Assembly (NCBI RefSeq): GCF_051014685.1
Contig: NW_027478873.1
Coordinates: 248,001 to 312,000 of the forward strand
Direction of reading: 5' to 3'
DNA length: 64,000 nucleotides
Source: Ptiloglossa arizonensis
Taxonomy: Eukaryota; Arthropoda; Insecta; Hymenoptera; Colletidae
Of the stretch, positions 11,431-25,399 are shown piece after piece. A program made the position numbers and the translations under genes. Positions within the stretch are counted from its first letter, which is position 1; every line of letters begins with the position of its first letter. Under the pieces are notes generated by a model, which was not told the DNA's origin, did no database searches, and saw only the letters and a list, made by a program, of their open reading frames with translations.

Positions 11431-14400
11431 TGCCCGATTACAATGGGGTGTGTACTTTTCCCCTAGGCCATTCCAGTTATTGGTTTCGAGTATCAGACTT
11501 GCGAAAATTTTGATGGTTTCTCAACCATTCCTTAACTTCAAACTCCAATATCTCGTGAACGGACTGACGAACTAGAGAATTTCCTGTTGCATCTGAAAGT
11601 AGAAACTCGCCCGATTACAACGGTATGTGTATTGTTGCCCTAGGCCATAGTAGTTATTGGTTTCGAGTATCAGACTTGCGAAAATTTTGATGGTTTCTCA
11701 AACATTCCTTAACTTCAAACTCACATATCTCGCGAACGGATTGACGAACTGGAGAAATTCCTGTTGCATCTGAAAGTAGAAACTCGCCCGATTACAATGG
11801 TGTGTGTACTTTTCCCCTAGGCCATTCCAGTTATTGGTTTCGAGTATCAGACTTGCGAAAATTTTGATGGTTTCTCAACCATTCCTTAACTTCAAACTCC
11901 CATATCTCGCGAACGGATTGACGAACTCGAGAAATTCATGTTGCATCTGAAAGTAGAAACTCGCCCTATTACAATGGTGTGTGTACTTTTCCCCTAGGCC
12001 TTTCCAGTTATTGGTTTCGAGTATTAGATTTGCGAAAATTTTGATGGTTTCTCAACCATCTCTTAACTCCAAACTCCGATATTTCGCGAACGGATTGACG
12101 AACTTGAGGAATTCCTGACGCATCTGAAAGTAGAAACTTGTCCGATTACAATGGTGTGTGTACTTTTCCCCTTGGCCATTCCAGTTATTGATTTCGACTA
12201 TCAGACTTGCGAAAATTTTGATGGTTTCTCAACCATTCCATAACTTAAAACTCCCATATCTCGCGAACGGATTGACGAACTCGAGAAATTCCTGTTGCAC
12301 CTGAAAGTAGAAACTTGCCCGATTACAATGGTGTGTGTACTTTAACCTTAGGCCATTCCAGTTATTGGTCTCGAGTATCAGACTTGCGAAAACTTTGATG
12401 GTTTCTCAACCATTCCTTAACTTCAAACACGCATATCTCGCGAACGGATTGACGGACTCGAGAAATTCCTGTTGCATCTGAAAGCAGAAACTCGGCCGAT
12501 TACAACGGTATGTGTATTTTTGCCCCGGACCATAGTAGTTATTGGTTTCGAGTATCAGATTCCGAAAATTTTGATGGTTTCTCAGCCATTCCTTAACTTC
12601 AAACTCCCATATCTCGCGAACGGATTGGCGAAATCGAGAAATTCCTGTTGCATCTGAAAGTAGTAACTTGCCCGATTACAAGGGGATGTGCATTTTTGCC
12701 CTAGGCCATAGTAGTTATTGGTTTCGAGTATAAAACATGCGAAAATTTTGATGGTTTCTCAACCATTCCATAACTTCAAACTCCCATATCACGCGAACGG
12801 ATTGACGAACTCGAGAAATTCCTGTTGCATCTGAAAGCAGAAACTCGCCCGATTACAATGGTGTGTGTACTTTTCCCTTAGGCCATTCCAGTTATTGGTT
12901 TCGAGTATCAGACTTGCGAAAATTTTGATGGTTTCTCAACCATTCCATAACTTCAAACTCACATATATGCGAACGGATTGACGAACTCGAGAAATTCCTG
13001 TTGCATCTGAATGCAGAAACTCGTCCGATTACAAAGGTTTGTGCATTTTTGCCCTAGGCCATAGTAGTTATTGGTTTCGAGTATAAGACATGCGAAAATT
13101 TTGATTGTTTCTCAACCATTCCTTAACTTCAAACTCCCATATCTCGCGAACGGATTGACGAACTCGAGAAATTCCTATTGCATCTGAAAGTAGAAACTCG
13201 CCCGATTACAATGGGGTGTGTACTTTTCCCCTAGGCCATTCCAGTTATTGGTTTCGAGTATCAGACTTGCGAAAATTTTGATGGTTTCTCAACCATTCCT
13301 TAACTTCAAACTCCAATATCTCGTGAACGGACTGACGAACTAGAGAATTTCCTGTTGCATCTGAAAGTAGAAACTCGCCCGATTACAACGGTATGTGTAT
13401 TGTTGCCCTAGGCCATAGTAGTTATTGGTTTCGAGTATCAGACTTGCGAAAATTTTGATGGTTTCTCAAACATTCCTTAACTTCAAACTCCCATATCTCG
13501 CGAACGGATTGACGAACTGGAGAAATTCCTGTTGCATCTGAAAGTAGAAACTCGCCCGATTACAATGGTGTGTGTACTTTTCCCCTAGGCCATTCCAGTT
13601 ATTGGTTTCGAGTATCAGACTTGCGAAAATTTTGATGGTTTCTCAACCATTCCTTAACTTCAAACTCCCATATCTCGCGAACGGATTGACGAACTCGAGA
13701 AATTCATGTTGCATCTGAAAGTAGAAACTCGCCCTATTACAATGGTGTGTGTACTTTTCCCCTAGGCCTTTCCAGTTATTGGTTTCGAGTATTAGATTTG
13801 CGAAAATTTTGATGGTTTCTCAACCATCTCTTAACTCCAAACTCCGATATTTCGCGAACGGATTGACGAACTTGAGGAATTCCTGACGCATCTGAAAGTA
13901 GAAACTTGTCCGATTACAATGGTGTGTGTACTTTTCCCCTTGGCCATTCCAGTTATTGATTTCGACTATCAGACTTGCGAAAATTTTGATGGTTTCTCAA
14001 CCATTCCATAACTTAAAACTCCCATATCTCGCGAACGGATTGACGAACTCGAGAAATTCCTGTTGCACCTGAAAGTAGAAACTTGCCCGATTACAATGGT
14101 GTGTGTACTTTAACCTTAGGCCATTCCAGTTATTGGTCTCGAGTATCAGACTTGCGAAAACTTTGATGGTTTCTCAACCATTCCTTAACTTCAAACACGC
14201 ATATCTCGCGAACGGATTGACGGACTCGAGAAATTCCTGTTGCATCTGAAAGCAGAAACTCGGCCGATTACAACGGTATGTGTATTTTTGCCCCGGACCA
14301 TAGTAGTTATTGGTTTCGAGTATCAGATTCCGAAAATTTTGATGGTTTCTCAGCCATTCCTTAACTTCAAACTCCCATATCTCGCGAACGGATTGGCGAA

Positions 14401-17240
14401 ATCGAGAAATTCCTGTTGCATCTGAAAGTAGTAACTTGCCCGATTACAAGGGGATGTGCATTTTTGCCCTAGGCCATAGTAGTTATTGGTTTCGAGTATA
14501 AAACATGCGAAAATTTTGATGGTTTCTCAACCATTCCATAACTTCAAACTCCCATATCACGCGAACGGATTGACGAACTCGAGAAATTCCTGTTGCATCT
14601 GAAAGCAGAAACTCGCCCGATTACAATGGTGTGTGTACTTTTCCCTTAGGCCATTCCAGTTATTGGTTTCGAGTATCAGACTTGCGAAAATTTTGATGGT
14701 TTCTCAACCATTCCATAACTTCAAACTCACATATATGCGAACGGATTGACGAACTCGAGAAATTCCTGTTGCATCTAAATGCAGAAACTCGTCCGATTAC
14801 AAAGGTTTGTGCATTTTTGCCCTAGGCCATAGTAGTTATTGGTTTCGAGTATAAGACATGCGAAAATTTTGATTGTTTCTCAACCATTCCTTAACTTCAA
14901 ACTCCCATATCTCGCGAACGGATTGACGAACTCGAGAAATTCCTATTGCATCTGAAAGTAGAAACTCGCCCGATTACAATGGTGTGTGTACTTTTCCCCT
15001 AGGCCATTGCAGTTATTGGTTTCGAGTATCAGACTTGCGAAAACTTTGATGATTTCTCAACCATTCCTTAACTTCAAACTCCCATATCTCGCGAACGGAT
15101 TGACGAACTCGAGAAATTCATGTTGCATCTGAAAGTAGAAACTCGCCCGATTACAATGGTGTGTGTACTTTTCCCCTAGGCCATTCCAGTTATTGGTTTC
15201 GAGTATCAGACTTGCGAAATTTTTGACTATTTCTCTACCATTCCTTAATTTCAAACTCGCATATCTCGCGAACGGATTGACGAACTCGAGAAATTCCTGT
15301 TGCAACTGAAAGTAGAAATTTGCCCGATTACAATGGTGTGTGTACTTTTCCCCTAGGCCATTCCAGTTGTTGGTTTCGAGTATCAGACTTGCGAAAATTT
15401 TGATGGTTTCTCAACCATTCCTCAATTTCAAACTCGCATATCTCGCGAACGGATTGACGAACTCGAGAAATTCATGTTGCATCTGAAAGTAGAAACTCGC
15501 CCTATTACAATGGTGTGTGTACTTTTCCCCTAGGCCTTTCCAGTTATTGGTTTCGAGTATTAGATTTGCGAAAATTTTGATGGTTTCTCAACCATCTCTT
15601 AACTCCAAACTCCGATATTTCGCGAACGGATTGACGAACTTGAGGAATTCCTGACGCATCTGAAAGTAGAAACTTGTCCGATTACAATGGTGTGTGTACT
15701 TTTCCCCTTGGCCATTCCAGTTATTGATTTCGACTATCAGACTTGCGAAAATTTTGATGGTTTCTCAACCATTCCATAACTTAAAACTCCCATATCTCGC
15801 GAACGGATTGACGAACTCGAGAAATTCCTGTTGCACCTGAAAGTAGAAACTTGCCCGATTACAATGGTGTGTGTACTTTAACCTTAGGCCATTCCAGTTA
15901 TTGGTCTCGAGTATCAGACTTGCGAAAACTTTGATGGTTTCTCAACCATTCCTTAACTTCAAACACGCATATCTCGCGAACGGATTGACGGACTCGAGAA
16001 ATTCCTGTTGCATCTGAAAGCAGAAACTCGGCCGATTACAACGGTATGTGTATTTTTGCCCCGGACCATAGTAGTTATTGGTTTCGGGTATCAGATTCCG
16101 AAAATTTTGATGGTTTCTCAGCCATTCCTTAACTTCAAACTCCCATATCTCGCGAACGGATTGGCGAAATCGAGAAATTCCTGTTGCATCTGAAAGTAGT
16201 AACTTGCCCGATTACAAGGGGATGTGCATTTTTGCCCTAGGCCATAGTAGTTATTGGTTTCGAGTATAAAACATGCGAAAATTTTGATGGTTTCTCAACC
16301 ATTCCATAACTTCAAACTCCCATATCACGCGAACGGATTGACGAACTCGAGAAATTCCTGTTGCATCTGAAAGCAGAAACTCGCCCGATTACAATGGTGT
16401 GTGTACTTTTCCCTTAGGCCATTCCAGTTATTGGTTTCGAGTATCAGACTTGCGAAAATTTTGATGGTTTCTCAACCATTCCATAACTTCAAACTCACAT
16501 ATATGCGAACGGATTGACGAACTCGAGAAATTCCTGTTGCATCTGAATGCAGAAACTCGTCCGATTACAAAGGTTTGTGCATTTTTGCCCTAGGCCATAG
16601 TAGTTATTGGTTTCGAGTATAAGACATGCGAAAATTTTGATTGTTTCTCAACCATTCCTTAACTTCAAACTCCCATATCTCGCGAACGGATTGACGAACT
16701 CGAGAAATTCCTATTGCATCTGAAAGTAGAAACTCGCCCGATTACAATGGTGTGTGTACTTTTCCCCTAGGCCATTGCAGTTATTGGTTTCGAGTATCAG
16801 ACTTGCGAAAACTTTGATGATTTCTCAACCATTCCTTAACTTCAAACTCCCATATCTCGCGAACGGATTGACGAACTCGAGAAATTCATGTTGCATCTGA
16901 AAGTAGAAACTCGCCCGATTACAATGGTGTGTGTACTTTTCCCCTAGGCCATTCCAGTTATTGGTTTCGAGTATCAGACTTGCGAAATTTTTGACTATTT
17001 CTCTACCATTCCTTAATTTCAAACTCGCATATCTCGCGAACGGATTGACGAACTCGAGAAATTCCTGTTGCAACTGAAAGTAGAAATTTGCCCGATTACA
17101 ATGGTGTGTGTACTTTTCCCCTAGGCCATTCCAGTTGTTGGTTTCGAGTATCAGACTTGCGAAAATTTTGATGGTTTCTCAACCATTCCTCAATTTCAAA
17201 CTCGCATATCTCGCGAACGGATTGACGAACTCGAGAAATT
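11430..17240. repeat. 10-monomer HOR, period 1,768 bp, about three copies
   Basis: Private variants recur at exactly 1,768 bp: the TTCATGTTGC variant at 11935, 13703 and 15471; the CCCCGGACCATAG variant near 12522, 14290 and 16058; and TGTATTGTTGCCC near 11627 and 13395. Units 2 and 3 appear nearly identical throughout. Units 1 and 2 match over about the first 1.2 kb and then differ. Only one or two substitutions per unit are seen, so the amplification is recent. Confidence 0.88.
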
Positions 17241-20200
17241 CCTGTTGCATCTGAAAGCAGAAACTCGCCCGATTACAACGGTTTGTGCATTTTTACCCTA
17301 GGCCATAGTAGTTATTGGTTTCGAGTATAAGACTTGCGAAAATTTTGATGGTTTCTCAACCATTCCTCAATTTCAAACTCGCATATCTCGCGAACGGATT
17401 GACGAACTCGAGAAATTCCTGTTGCATCTGAAAGCAGAAACTCGCCCGATTACAACGGTATGTGTATTTTTGCCCTGGACCATAGTAGTTATTGGTTTCG
17501 AGTATCAGATTCCGAAAATTTTGATGGTTTCTCAACCATTCCTTAACTTCAAACTCCCATATCTCGCGAACGGATTGACGAACTCGAGAAATTCCTGTTG
17601 CATCTGAAAGTAGAAACTTGCCCGATTACAACGGTGTGTGTACTTTTCCCCTAGGCCATTCCAGTTATTGGTTTCGAGTATCAGACCTGCGAAAATTTTG
17701 ATGGTTTCTCAACCATTCCATAACTTCAAACTCACATATATGCGAACGAATTGACGAACTCGAGAAAATCCTGTTGCATCTGAAAGCAGAAACTCGCCCG
17801 ATTACAAAGGTTTGTGCATTTTTGCCCTAGGCCATAGTAGTTATTGGTTTCGAGTATCAGATTCCGAAAATTTTGATGGTTTCTCAACCATTCCTCAACT
17901 TCAAACTCGCATATCTCGCGAACGGATTGACGGACTCGAGAAATTTCTGTTGCATCTGAAAGCAGAAACTCGCCCGATTACAACGGGATGTGCATTTTTG
18001 CCCTGGACCATAGTAGTTATTGGTTTCGAGTATCAGATTCCGAAAATTTTGATGGTTTCTCAAACATTCCTTAACTTCAAACTCCCATATCTCGCGAACG
18101 GATTGACGAACTCGAAAAAATTCCTGTCGCATCTGAAAGTAGAAATTTGCCCGATTACAATGGTGTGTGTACTTTTCCCCTAGGCCATTCCAGTTGCTGG
18201 TTTCGAGTATCAGACTTGCGAAAATTTTGATGGTTTCTCAAACATTCCATAACTTCAAACTCCCATATCACGCGAACGGATTGACGAACTCGAGAAATTC
18301 CTGTTGCATCTGAAAGCAGAAACTCGCCCGATTACAATGGTGTGTGTACTTTTCCCCTAGGCCATTCCAGTTATTGGTTTCGAGTATCAGACTTGCGAAA
18401 ATTTTGATGGTTTCTCAACCATTTCTCAATTTCAAACTCGCATATCTCGCGAACGGATTGACGAACTCGAGAAATTCCTGTTGCATCTGAAAGCAGAAAC
18501 TCGCCCGATTACAAAGGTTTGTGCATTTTTGCCCTAGGCCATAGTAGTTATTGGTTTCGAGTATCAGATTCCGAAAATTTTGATGGTTTCTCAACCATTC
18601 CTCAATTTCAAACTCGCATATCTCGCGAACGGATTGACGAACTCGAGAAATTCATGTTGAATCTGAAAGTAGAAACTCGCCCGATTACAATGGTGTGTGT
18701 ACTTTTCCCCTAGGCCATTCCAGTTATTGGTTTCGAGTATCAGACTTGCGAAATTTTTGATTATTTCTCTACCATTCCTTAATTTCAAACTCGCATATCT
18801 CGCGAACGGATTGACGAACTCGAGAAATTCCTGTTGCATCTGAAAGTAGAAACTCCCCCGATTAGAATGTTGTGTGTACTTTTCCCCTAGGCCATTCCAG
18901 TTATTGGTTTCGAGTATCAGACTTGCGAAAATTTTGATGGTTTCTCAACCATTCCTTAATTTCAATCTCACATATCTCGCGAACGGATTGACGAACTCGA
19001 GTAAATCCTGTTGAATCTGAAAGCAGAGACTCGCCCGATTACAACGGCATGTGTATTTTTTCCTAGGCCATAGTAGTTATTGGTTTCGAGTATCAGACTT
19101 GCGAAAATTTTGATGGTTTCTCAACCATTCCTCAATTTCAAACTCGCATATCTCGCGAACGGATTGACGAACTCGAGAAATTCCTGTTGCATCTGAAAGC
19201 AGAAACTCGCCCGATTACAACGGTATGTGTATTTTTGCCCTGGACCATAGTAGTTATTGGTTTCGAGTATCAGATTCCGAAAATTTTGATGGTTTCTCAA
19301 CCATTCCTTAACTTCAAACTCCCATATCTCGCGAACGGATTGACGAACTCGAGAAATTCCTGTTGCATCTGAAAGTAGAAACTTGCCCGATTACAACGGT
19401 GTGTGTACTTTTCCCCTAGGCCATTCCAGTTATTGGTTTCGAGTATCAGACCTGCGAAAATTTTGATGGTTTCTCAACCATTCCATAACTTCAAACTCAC
19501 ATATATGCGAACGAATTGACGAACTCGAGAAAATCCTGTTGCATCTGAAAGCAGAAACTCGCCCGATTACAATGGTGTGTGTACTTTTCCCCTAGGCCAT
19601 TCCAGTTATTGGTTTCGAGTATCAGACTTGCGAAAATTTTGATGGTTTCTCAACCATTTCTCAATTTCAAACTCGCATATCTCGCGAACGGATTGACGAA
19701 CTCGAGAAATTCCTGTTGCATCTGAAAGCAGAAACTCGCCCGATTACAAAGGTTTGTGCATTTTTGCCCTAGGCCATAGTAGTTATTGGTTTCGAGTATC
19801 AGATTCCGAAAATTTTGATGGTTTCTCAACCAATCCTCAATTTCAAACTCGCATATCTCGCGAACGGATTGACGAACTCGAGGAATTCATGTTGAATCTG
19901 AAAGTAGAAACTCGCCCGATTACAATGGTGTGTGTACTTTTCCCCTAGGCCATTCCAGTTATTGGTTTCGAGTATCAGACTTGCGAAATTTTTGATTATT
20001 TCTCTACCATTCCTTAATTTCAAACTCGCATATCTCGCGAACGGATTGACGAACTCGAGAAATTCCTGTTGCATCTGAAAGTAGAAACTCCCCCGATTAG
20101 AATGTTGTGTGTACTTTTCCCCTAGGCCATTCCAGTTATTGGTTTCGAGTTTCAGACTTGCGAAAATTTTGATGGTTTCTCAACCATTCCTTAATTTCAA

Positions 20201-23200
20201 TCTCACATATCTCGCGAACGGATTGACGAACTCGAGTAAATCCTGTTGAATCTGAAAGCAGAGACTCGCCCGATTACAACGGCATGTGTATTTTTTCCTA
20301 GGCCATAGTAGTTATTGGTTTCGAGTATCAGACTTGCGAAAATTTTGATGGTTTCTCAACCATTCCTCAATTTCAAACTTGCATATCTCGCGAACGGATT
20401 GACGAACTCGAGAAATTCCTGTTGCATCTGAAAGCAGAAACTCGCCCGATTGAAACGGTATTAGTATTTTTCCCCTAGGCCATTGCAGTTATTGCTTTCG
20501 AGTATCAGACTTGCGAAAATTTTGATGGTTTCTCAACCATTCCTTAATTTCGAACTCCCATATCTCGCGAAAGGATTGACGAACTCGAGAAATTCCTGTT
20601 GCATCTGAAAGCAGAAACTCGCCCGATTACAATGGTATTTGTATTTTTCCCCTAGGCCATTGCAGTTATTGCTTTCGAGTATCAGACTTGCGAAAACTTT
20701 GATGGTTTCTCAACCATTCCTTAACTTCAAACTCCCATATCTCGCGAACGGATTGACGAACTCGAGAAATTCCTGCTGCATCTGAAAGTAGAAACTTGCC
20801 CGATTACAATGGTGTGTGTACTTTTCCCCTAGGCCATTCCAATTATTGGTTTCGAGTATCAGACTTGGGTAAATTTTGATGGTTTCTCAACCATTCCATA
20901 ACTTCAAACTCCCATATATGCGAACGGATTGACGAACTCGAGAAATTCCTGTTGCATCTGAAAGCAGAAACTCGGCCGATTACAACGGGATGTGCATTTT
21001 TGCCGTAGGCCATAGTAGTTATTGGTTTCGAGTATAAGACATGCGAAAATTTTGATGGTTTCTCAACCATTCCTTAACTTCAAACTCCCATATATGCGAA
21101 CGGATTGACGAACTCGAGAAATTCCTGTTGCATCTGAAAGCAGAAACTCGCCCGATTACAACGGTATTTGTATTTTTCCCCTAGGCCATTGTAGTTATTG
21201 GTTTCGAGTATCAGATTCCGAAAATTTTGATGGTTTCTCAACCATTCCTCAATTTCAAACTCGCATATCTCGCGAACGGATTGACGAAATCGAGAAATTC
21301 CTGTTGCATCTGAAAGCAGAAACTCGCCCGATTGCAACGGTATGTGTATTTTTGCCCTGGACCATAGTAGTTATTGGTTTCGAGTATCAGATTCCGAAAA
21401 TTTTGATGGTTTCTCAACCATTCCTCAACTTCAAACTCCCATATCTCGCGAACGGATTGACGAACTCGAGAAATTCCTGTTGCATCTGAAAGTAGAAACT
21501 CGCCCGATTACAATGGTGTGTGTACTTTTCCCCTAGGCCATTCCAGTTATTGGTTTCGAGTGTCAGACTTGCGAAAATTTTGATGGTTTCTCAACCATTC
21601 CATAACTTCGAACTCCCATATCACGCGAACGGATTGACGAACTCGAGAAATTCCTGTTGCATCTGAATGCAGAAACTCGCCCGATTACAACGGTTTGTGC
21701 ATTTTTGCCCTAGACCATAGTAGTTATTGGTTTCGAGTATAAGACTTGCGAAAATTTTTATGGTTTCTCAACCATTCCTCAATTTCAAACTCGCATATCT
21801 CGCGAACGGATTGACGAACTCGAGAAATTCCTGTTGCATCTGAAAGTTGAAACTCGCCCGATTACAACGGTATGTGTATTTTTGCTCTAGACCATAGTAG
21901 TTATTGGTTTCGAGTATAAGACTTGCGAAAATTGTTATGGTTTCTCAACCATTCCTCAATTTCAAACTCGCATATCTCGCGAACGGATTGACGAACTCGA
22001 GAAATTCCTGTTGCATCTGAAAGCAGAAACTCGCCCGATTACAACGGTATGTGTATTTTTGCCCTGGACCATAGTAGTTATTGGTTTCGAGTATCAGATT
22101 CCGAAAATTTTGATGGTTTCTCAACCATTCCTTAACTTCAAACTCCCATATCTCGCGAACGGATTGACGAACTCGAGAAATTCCTGTTGCATCTGAAAGT
22201 AGAAACTTGCCCGATTACAACGGTGTGTGTACTTTTCCCCTAGGCCATTCCAGTTATTGGTTTCGAGTATCAGACCTGCGAAAATTTTGATGGTTTCTCA
22301 ACCATTCCATAACTTCAAACTCACATATATGCGAACGAATTGACGAACTCGAGAAAATCCTGTTGCATCTGAAAGCAGAAACTCGCCCGATTACAAAGGT
22401 TTGTGCATTTTTGCCCTAGGCCATAGTAGTTATTGGTTTCGAGTATCAGATTCCGAAAATTTTGATGGTTTCTCAACCATTCCTCAACTTCAAACTCGCA
22501 TATCTCGCGAACGGTTTGACGGACTCGAGAAATTTCTGTTGCATCTGAAAGCAGAAACTCGCCCGATTACAACGGGATGTGCATTTTTGCCCTGGACCAT
22601 AGTAGTTATTGGTTTCGAGTATCAGATTCCGAAAATTTTGATGGTTTCTCAAACATTCCTTAACTTCAAACTCCCATATCTCGCGAACGGATTGACGAAC
22701 TCGAAAAAATTCCTGTCGCATCTGAAAGTAGAAATTTGCCCGATTACAATGGTGTGTGTACTTTTCCCCTAGGCCATTCCAGTTGCTGGTTTCGAGTATC
22801 AGACTTGCGAAAATTTTGATGGTTTCTCAAACATTCCATAACTTCAAACTCCCATATCACGCGAACGGATTGACGAACTCGAGAAATTCCTGTTGCATCT
22901 GAAAGCAGAAACTCGCCCGATTACAATGGTGTGTGTACTTTTCCCCTAGGCCATTCCAGTTATTGGTTTCGAGTATCAGACTTGCGAAAATTTTGATGGT
23001 TTCTCAACCATTTCTCAATTTCAAACTCGCATATCTCGCGAACGGATTGACGAACTCGAGAAATTCCTGTTGCATCTGAAAGCAGAAACTCGCCCGATTA
23101 CAAAGGTTTGTGCATTTTTGCCCTAGGCCATAGTAGTTATTGGTTTCGAGTATCAGATTCCGAAAATTTTGATGGTTTCTCAACCATTCCTCAATTTCAA

Positions 23201-24300
23201 ACTCGCATATCTCGCGAACGGATTGACGAACTCGAGAAATTCATGTTGAATCTGAAAGTAGAAACTCGCCCGATTACAATGGTGTGTGTACTTTTCCCCT
23301 AGGCCATTCCAGTTATTGGTTTCGAGTATCAGACTTGCGAAATTTTTGATTATTTCTCTACCATTCCTTAATTTCAAACTCGCATATCTCGCGAACGGAT
23401 TGACGAACTCGAGAAATTCCTGTTGCATCTGAAAGTAGAAACTCCCCCGATTAGAATGTTGTGTGTACTTTTCCCCTAGGCCATTCCAGTTATTGGTTTC
23501 GAGTATCAGACTTGCGAAAATTTTGATGGTTTCTCAACCATTCCTTAATTTCAATCTCACATATCTCGCGAACGGATTGACGAACTCGAGTAAATCCTGT
23601 TGAATCTGAAAGCAGAGACTCGCCCGATTACAGCGGCATGTGTATTTTTTCCTAGGCCATAGTAGTTATTGGTTTCGAGTATCAGACTTGCGAAAATTTT
23701 GATGGTTTCTCAACCATTCCTCAATTTCAAACTTGCATATCTCGCGAACGGATTGACGAACTCGAGAAATTCCTGTTGCATCTGAAAGCAGAAACTCGCC
23801 CGATTGAAACGGTATTAGTATTTTTCCCCTAGGCCATTGCAGTTATTGCTTTCGAGTATCAGACTTGCGAAAATTTTGATGGTTTCTCAACCATTCCTTA
23901 ATTTCGAACTCCCATATCTCGCGAAAGGATTGACGAACTCGAGAAATTCCTGTTGCATCTGAAAGCAGAAACTCGCCCGATTACAATGGTATTTGTATTT
24001 TTCCCCTAGGCCATTGCAGTTATTGCTTTCGAGTATCAGACTTGCGAAAACTTTGATGGTTTCTCAACCATTCCTTAACTTCAAACTCCCATATCTCGCG
24101 AACGGATTGACGAACTCGAGAAATTCCTGCTGCATCTGAAAGTAGAAACTTGCCCGATTACAATGGTGTGTGTACTTTTCCCCTAGGCCATTCCAATTAT
24201 TGGTTTCGAGTATCAGACTTGGGTAAATTTTGATGGTTTCTCAACCATTCCATAACTTCAAACTCCCATATATGCGAACGGATTGACGAACTCGAGAAAT
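17240..24300. repeat. 26-monomer segmental pair (4,589 bp) with nested 7-mer
   Basis: Variants at 17422-18960 recur 4,589 bp later at 22011-23550. The TTCAATCTCACATATC variant lies at 18962, 20197 and 23551, so the left copy holds an extra tandem 1,235-bp (7-monomer) duplication. This explains why downstream markers such as TGAAACGGTATTAG (20451 and 23805) are offset by only 3,354 bp. A 10-monomer spacing (1,765 bp) also links 17422 and 19187. Confidence 0.82.
20440..22010. repeat. Satellite segment duplicated 11.3-11.5 kb downstream
   Basis: Variant order here recurs at about 31920-33350. The TGAAACGGTATTAG marker is offset by 11,477 bp (20451 to 31928). Later markers are offset by 11,300 bp (20843 to 32143, and 21304 to 32604). 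The 177-bp difference is exactly one monomer, a clean single-repeat deletion or insertion between copies. Confidence 0.8.
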
Positions 24301-25399
24301 TCCTGTTGCATCTGAATGCAGAAACTCGCCCGATTACAACGGTTTGTGCATTTTTGCCCTAGACCATAGTAGTTATTGGTTTCGAGTATAAGACTTGCGA
24401 AAATTTTTATGGTTTCTCAACCATTCCTCAATTTCAAACTCGCATATCTCGCGAACGGATTGACGAACTCGAGAAATTCCTGTTGCATCTGAAAGTTGAA
24501 ACTCGCCCGATTACAACGGTATGTGTATTTTTGCTCTAGACCATAGTAGTTATTGGTTTCGAGTATAAGACTTGCGAAAATTGTTATGGTTTCTCAACCA
24601 TTCCTCAATTTCAAACTCGCATATCTCGCGAACGGATTGACGAACTCGAGAAATTCCTGTTGCATCTGAAAGTAGAAACTCGCCCGATTACAATGGTGTG
24701 TGCACTTTTCCCCTAGGCCATTCCAGTTATTGGTTTCGAGTATCAGACTTGCGAAAATTTTGATGGTTTCTCAACCATTCCATAAGTTCAAACTCCCATA
24801 TATGCGAACGGATTGACGAACTCGAGAAATTCCTGTTGCATCTGAAAGCAGAAACTCGCCCGATTACAACGGGATGTGCATTTTTGCCCTAGGCCATACT
24901 AGTCATTGGTTTCGAGTATAAGACGTGCGAAAATTTTGATGGTGTCTCAACCATTCCTTAACTTCGAACTTCCATATCTCGCGAACGCATTGACGAACTC
25001 GAGAAATTCCTGTTGCATCTGAAAGCAGAAACTCGCCCGTTTACAATGGTATGTGTACTCTTGCCCTAGGCCATAGTAGTTATTGGTTTCGAGTATCAGA
25101 CTTGCGAAAACTTTGATGGTTTCTTAACCATTCCTTAACTTCAAACTCCCATATCACGCGAACGGATTGACGAACTCGAGAAATTCCTGTTGCATCTGAA
25201 AGCAGAAACTCGCTCGTTTACAATGGTATGTGTACTCTTGCCCTAGGCCATAGTAGTTATTGGTTTCGAGTATCAGATTCCAAAAATTTTGTAGGTTTCT
25301 CAACCTTTCTTCAATTTCAAACTCGCATATCTCGCGAACGGATTGACGAACTCGAGAAAATCCTGTTGCATCTGAAAGTAGAAACTCGCCCGATTACAA

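Noticed and set aside
17571..17594. Hammerhead-like core in the satellite monomer itself (TTGACGA-ACTCGA-GAAA)
   Set aside because: The invariant C of CUGA is replaced by U, which removes the essential C3-G8 pair. Stem II would be only the self-complementary CTCGAG, and no UH site with stems I and III pairs around it.
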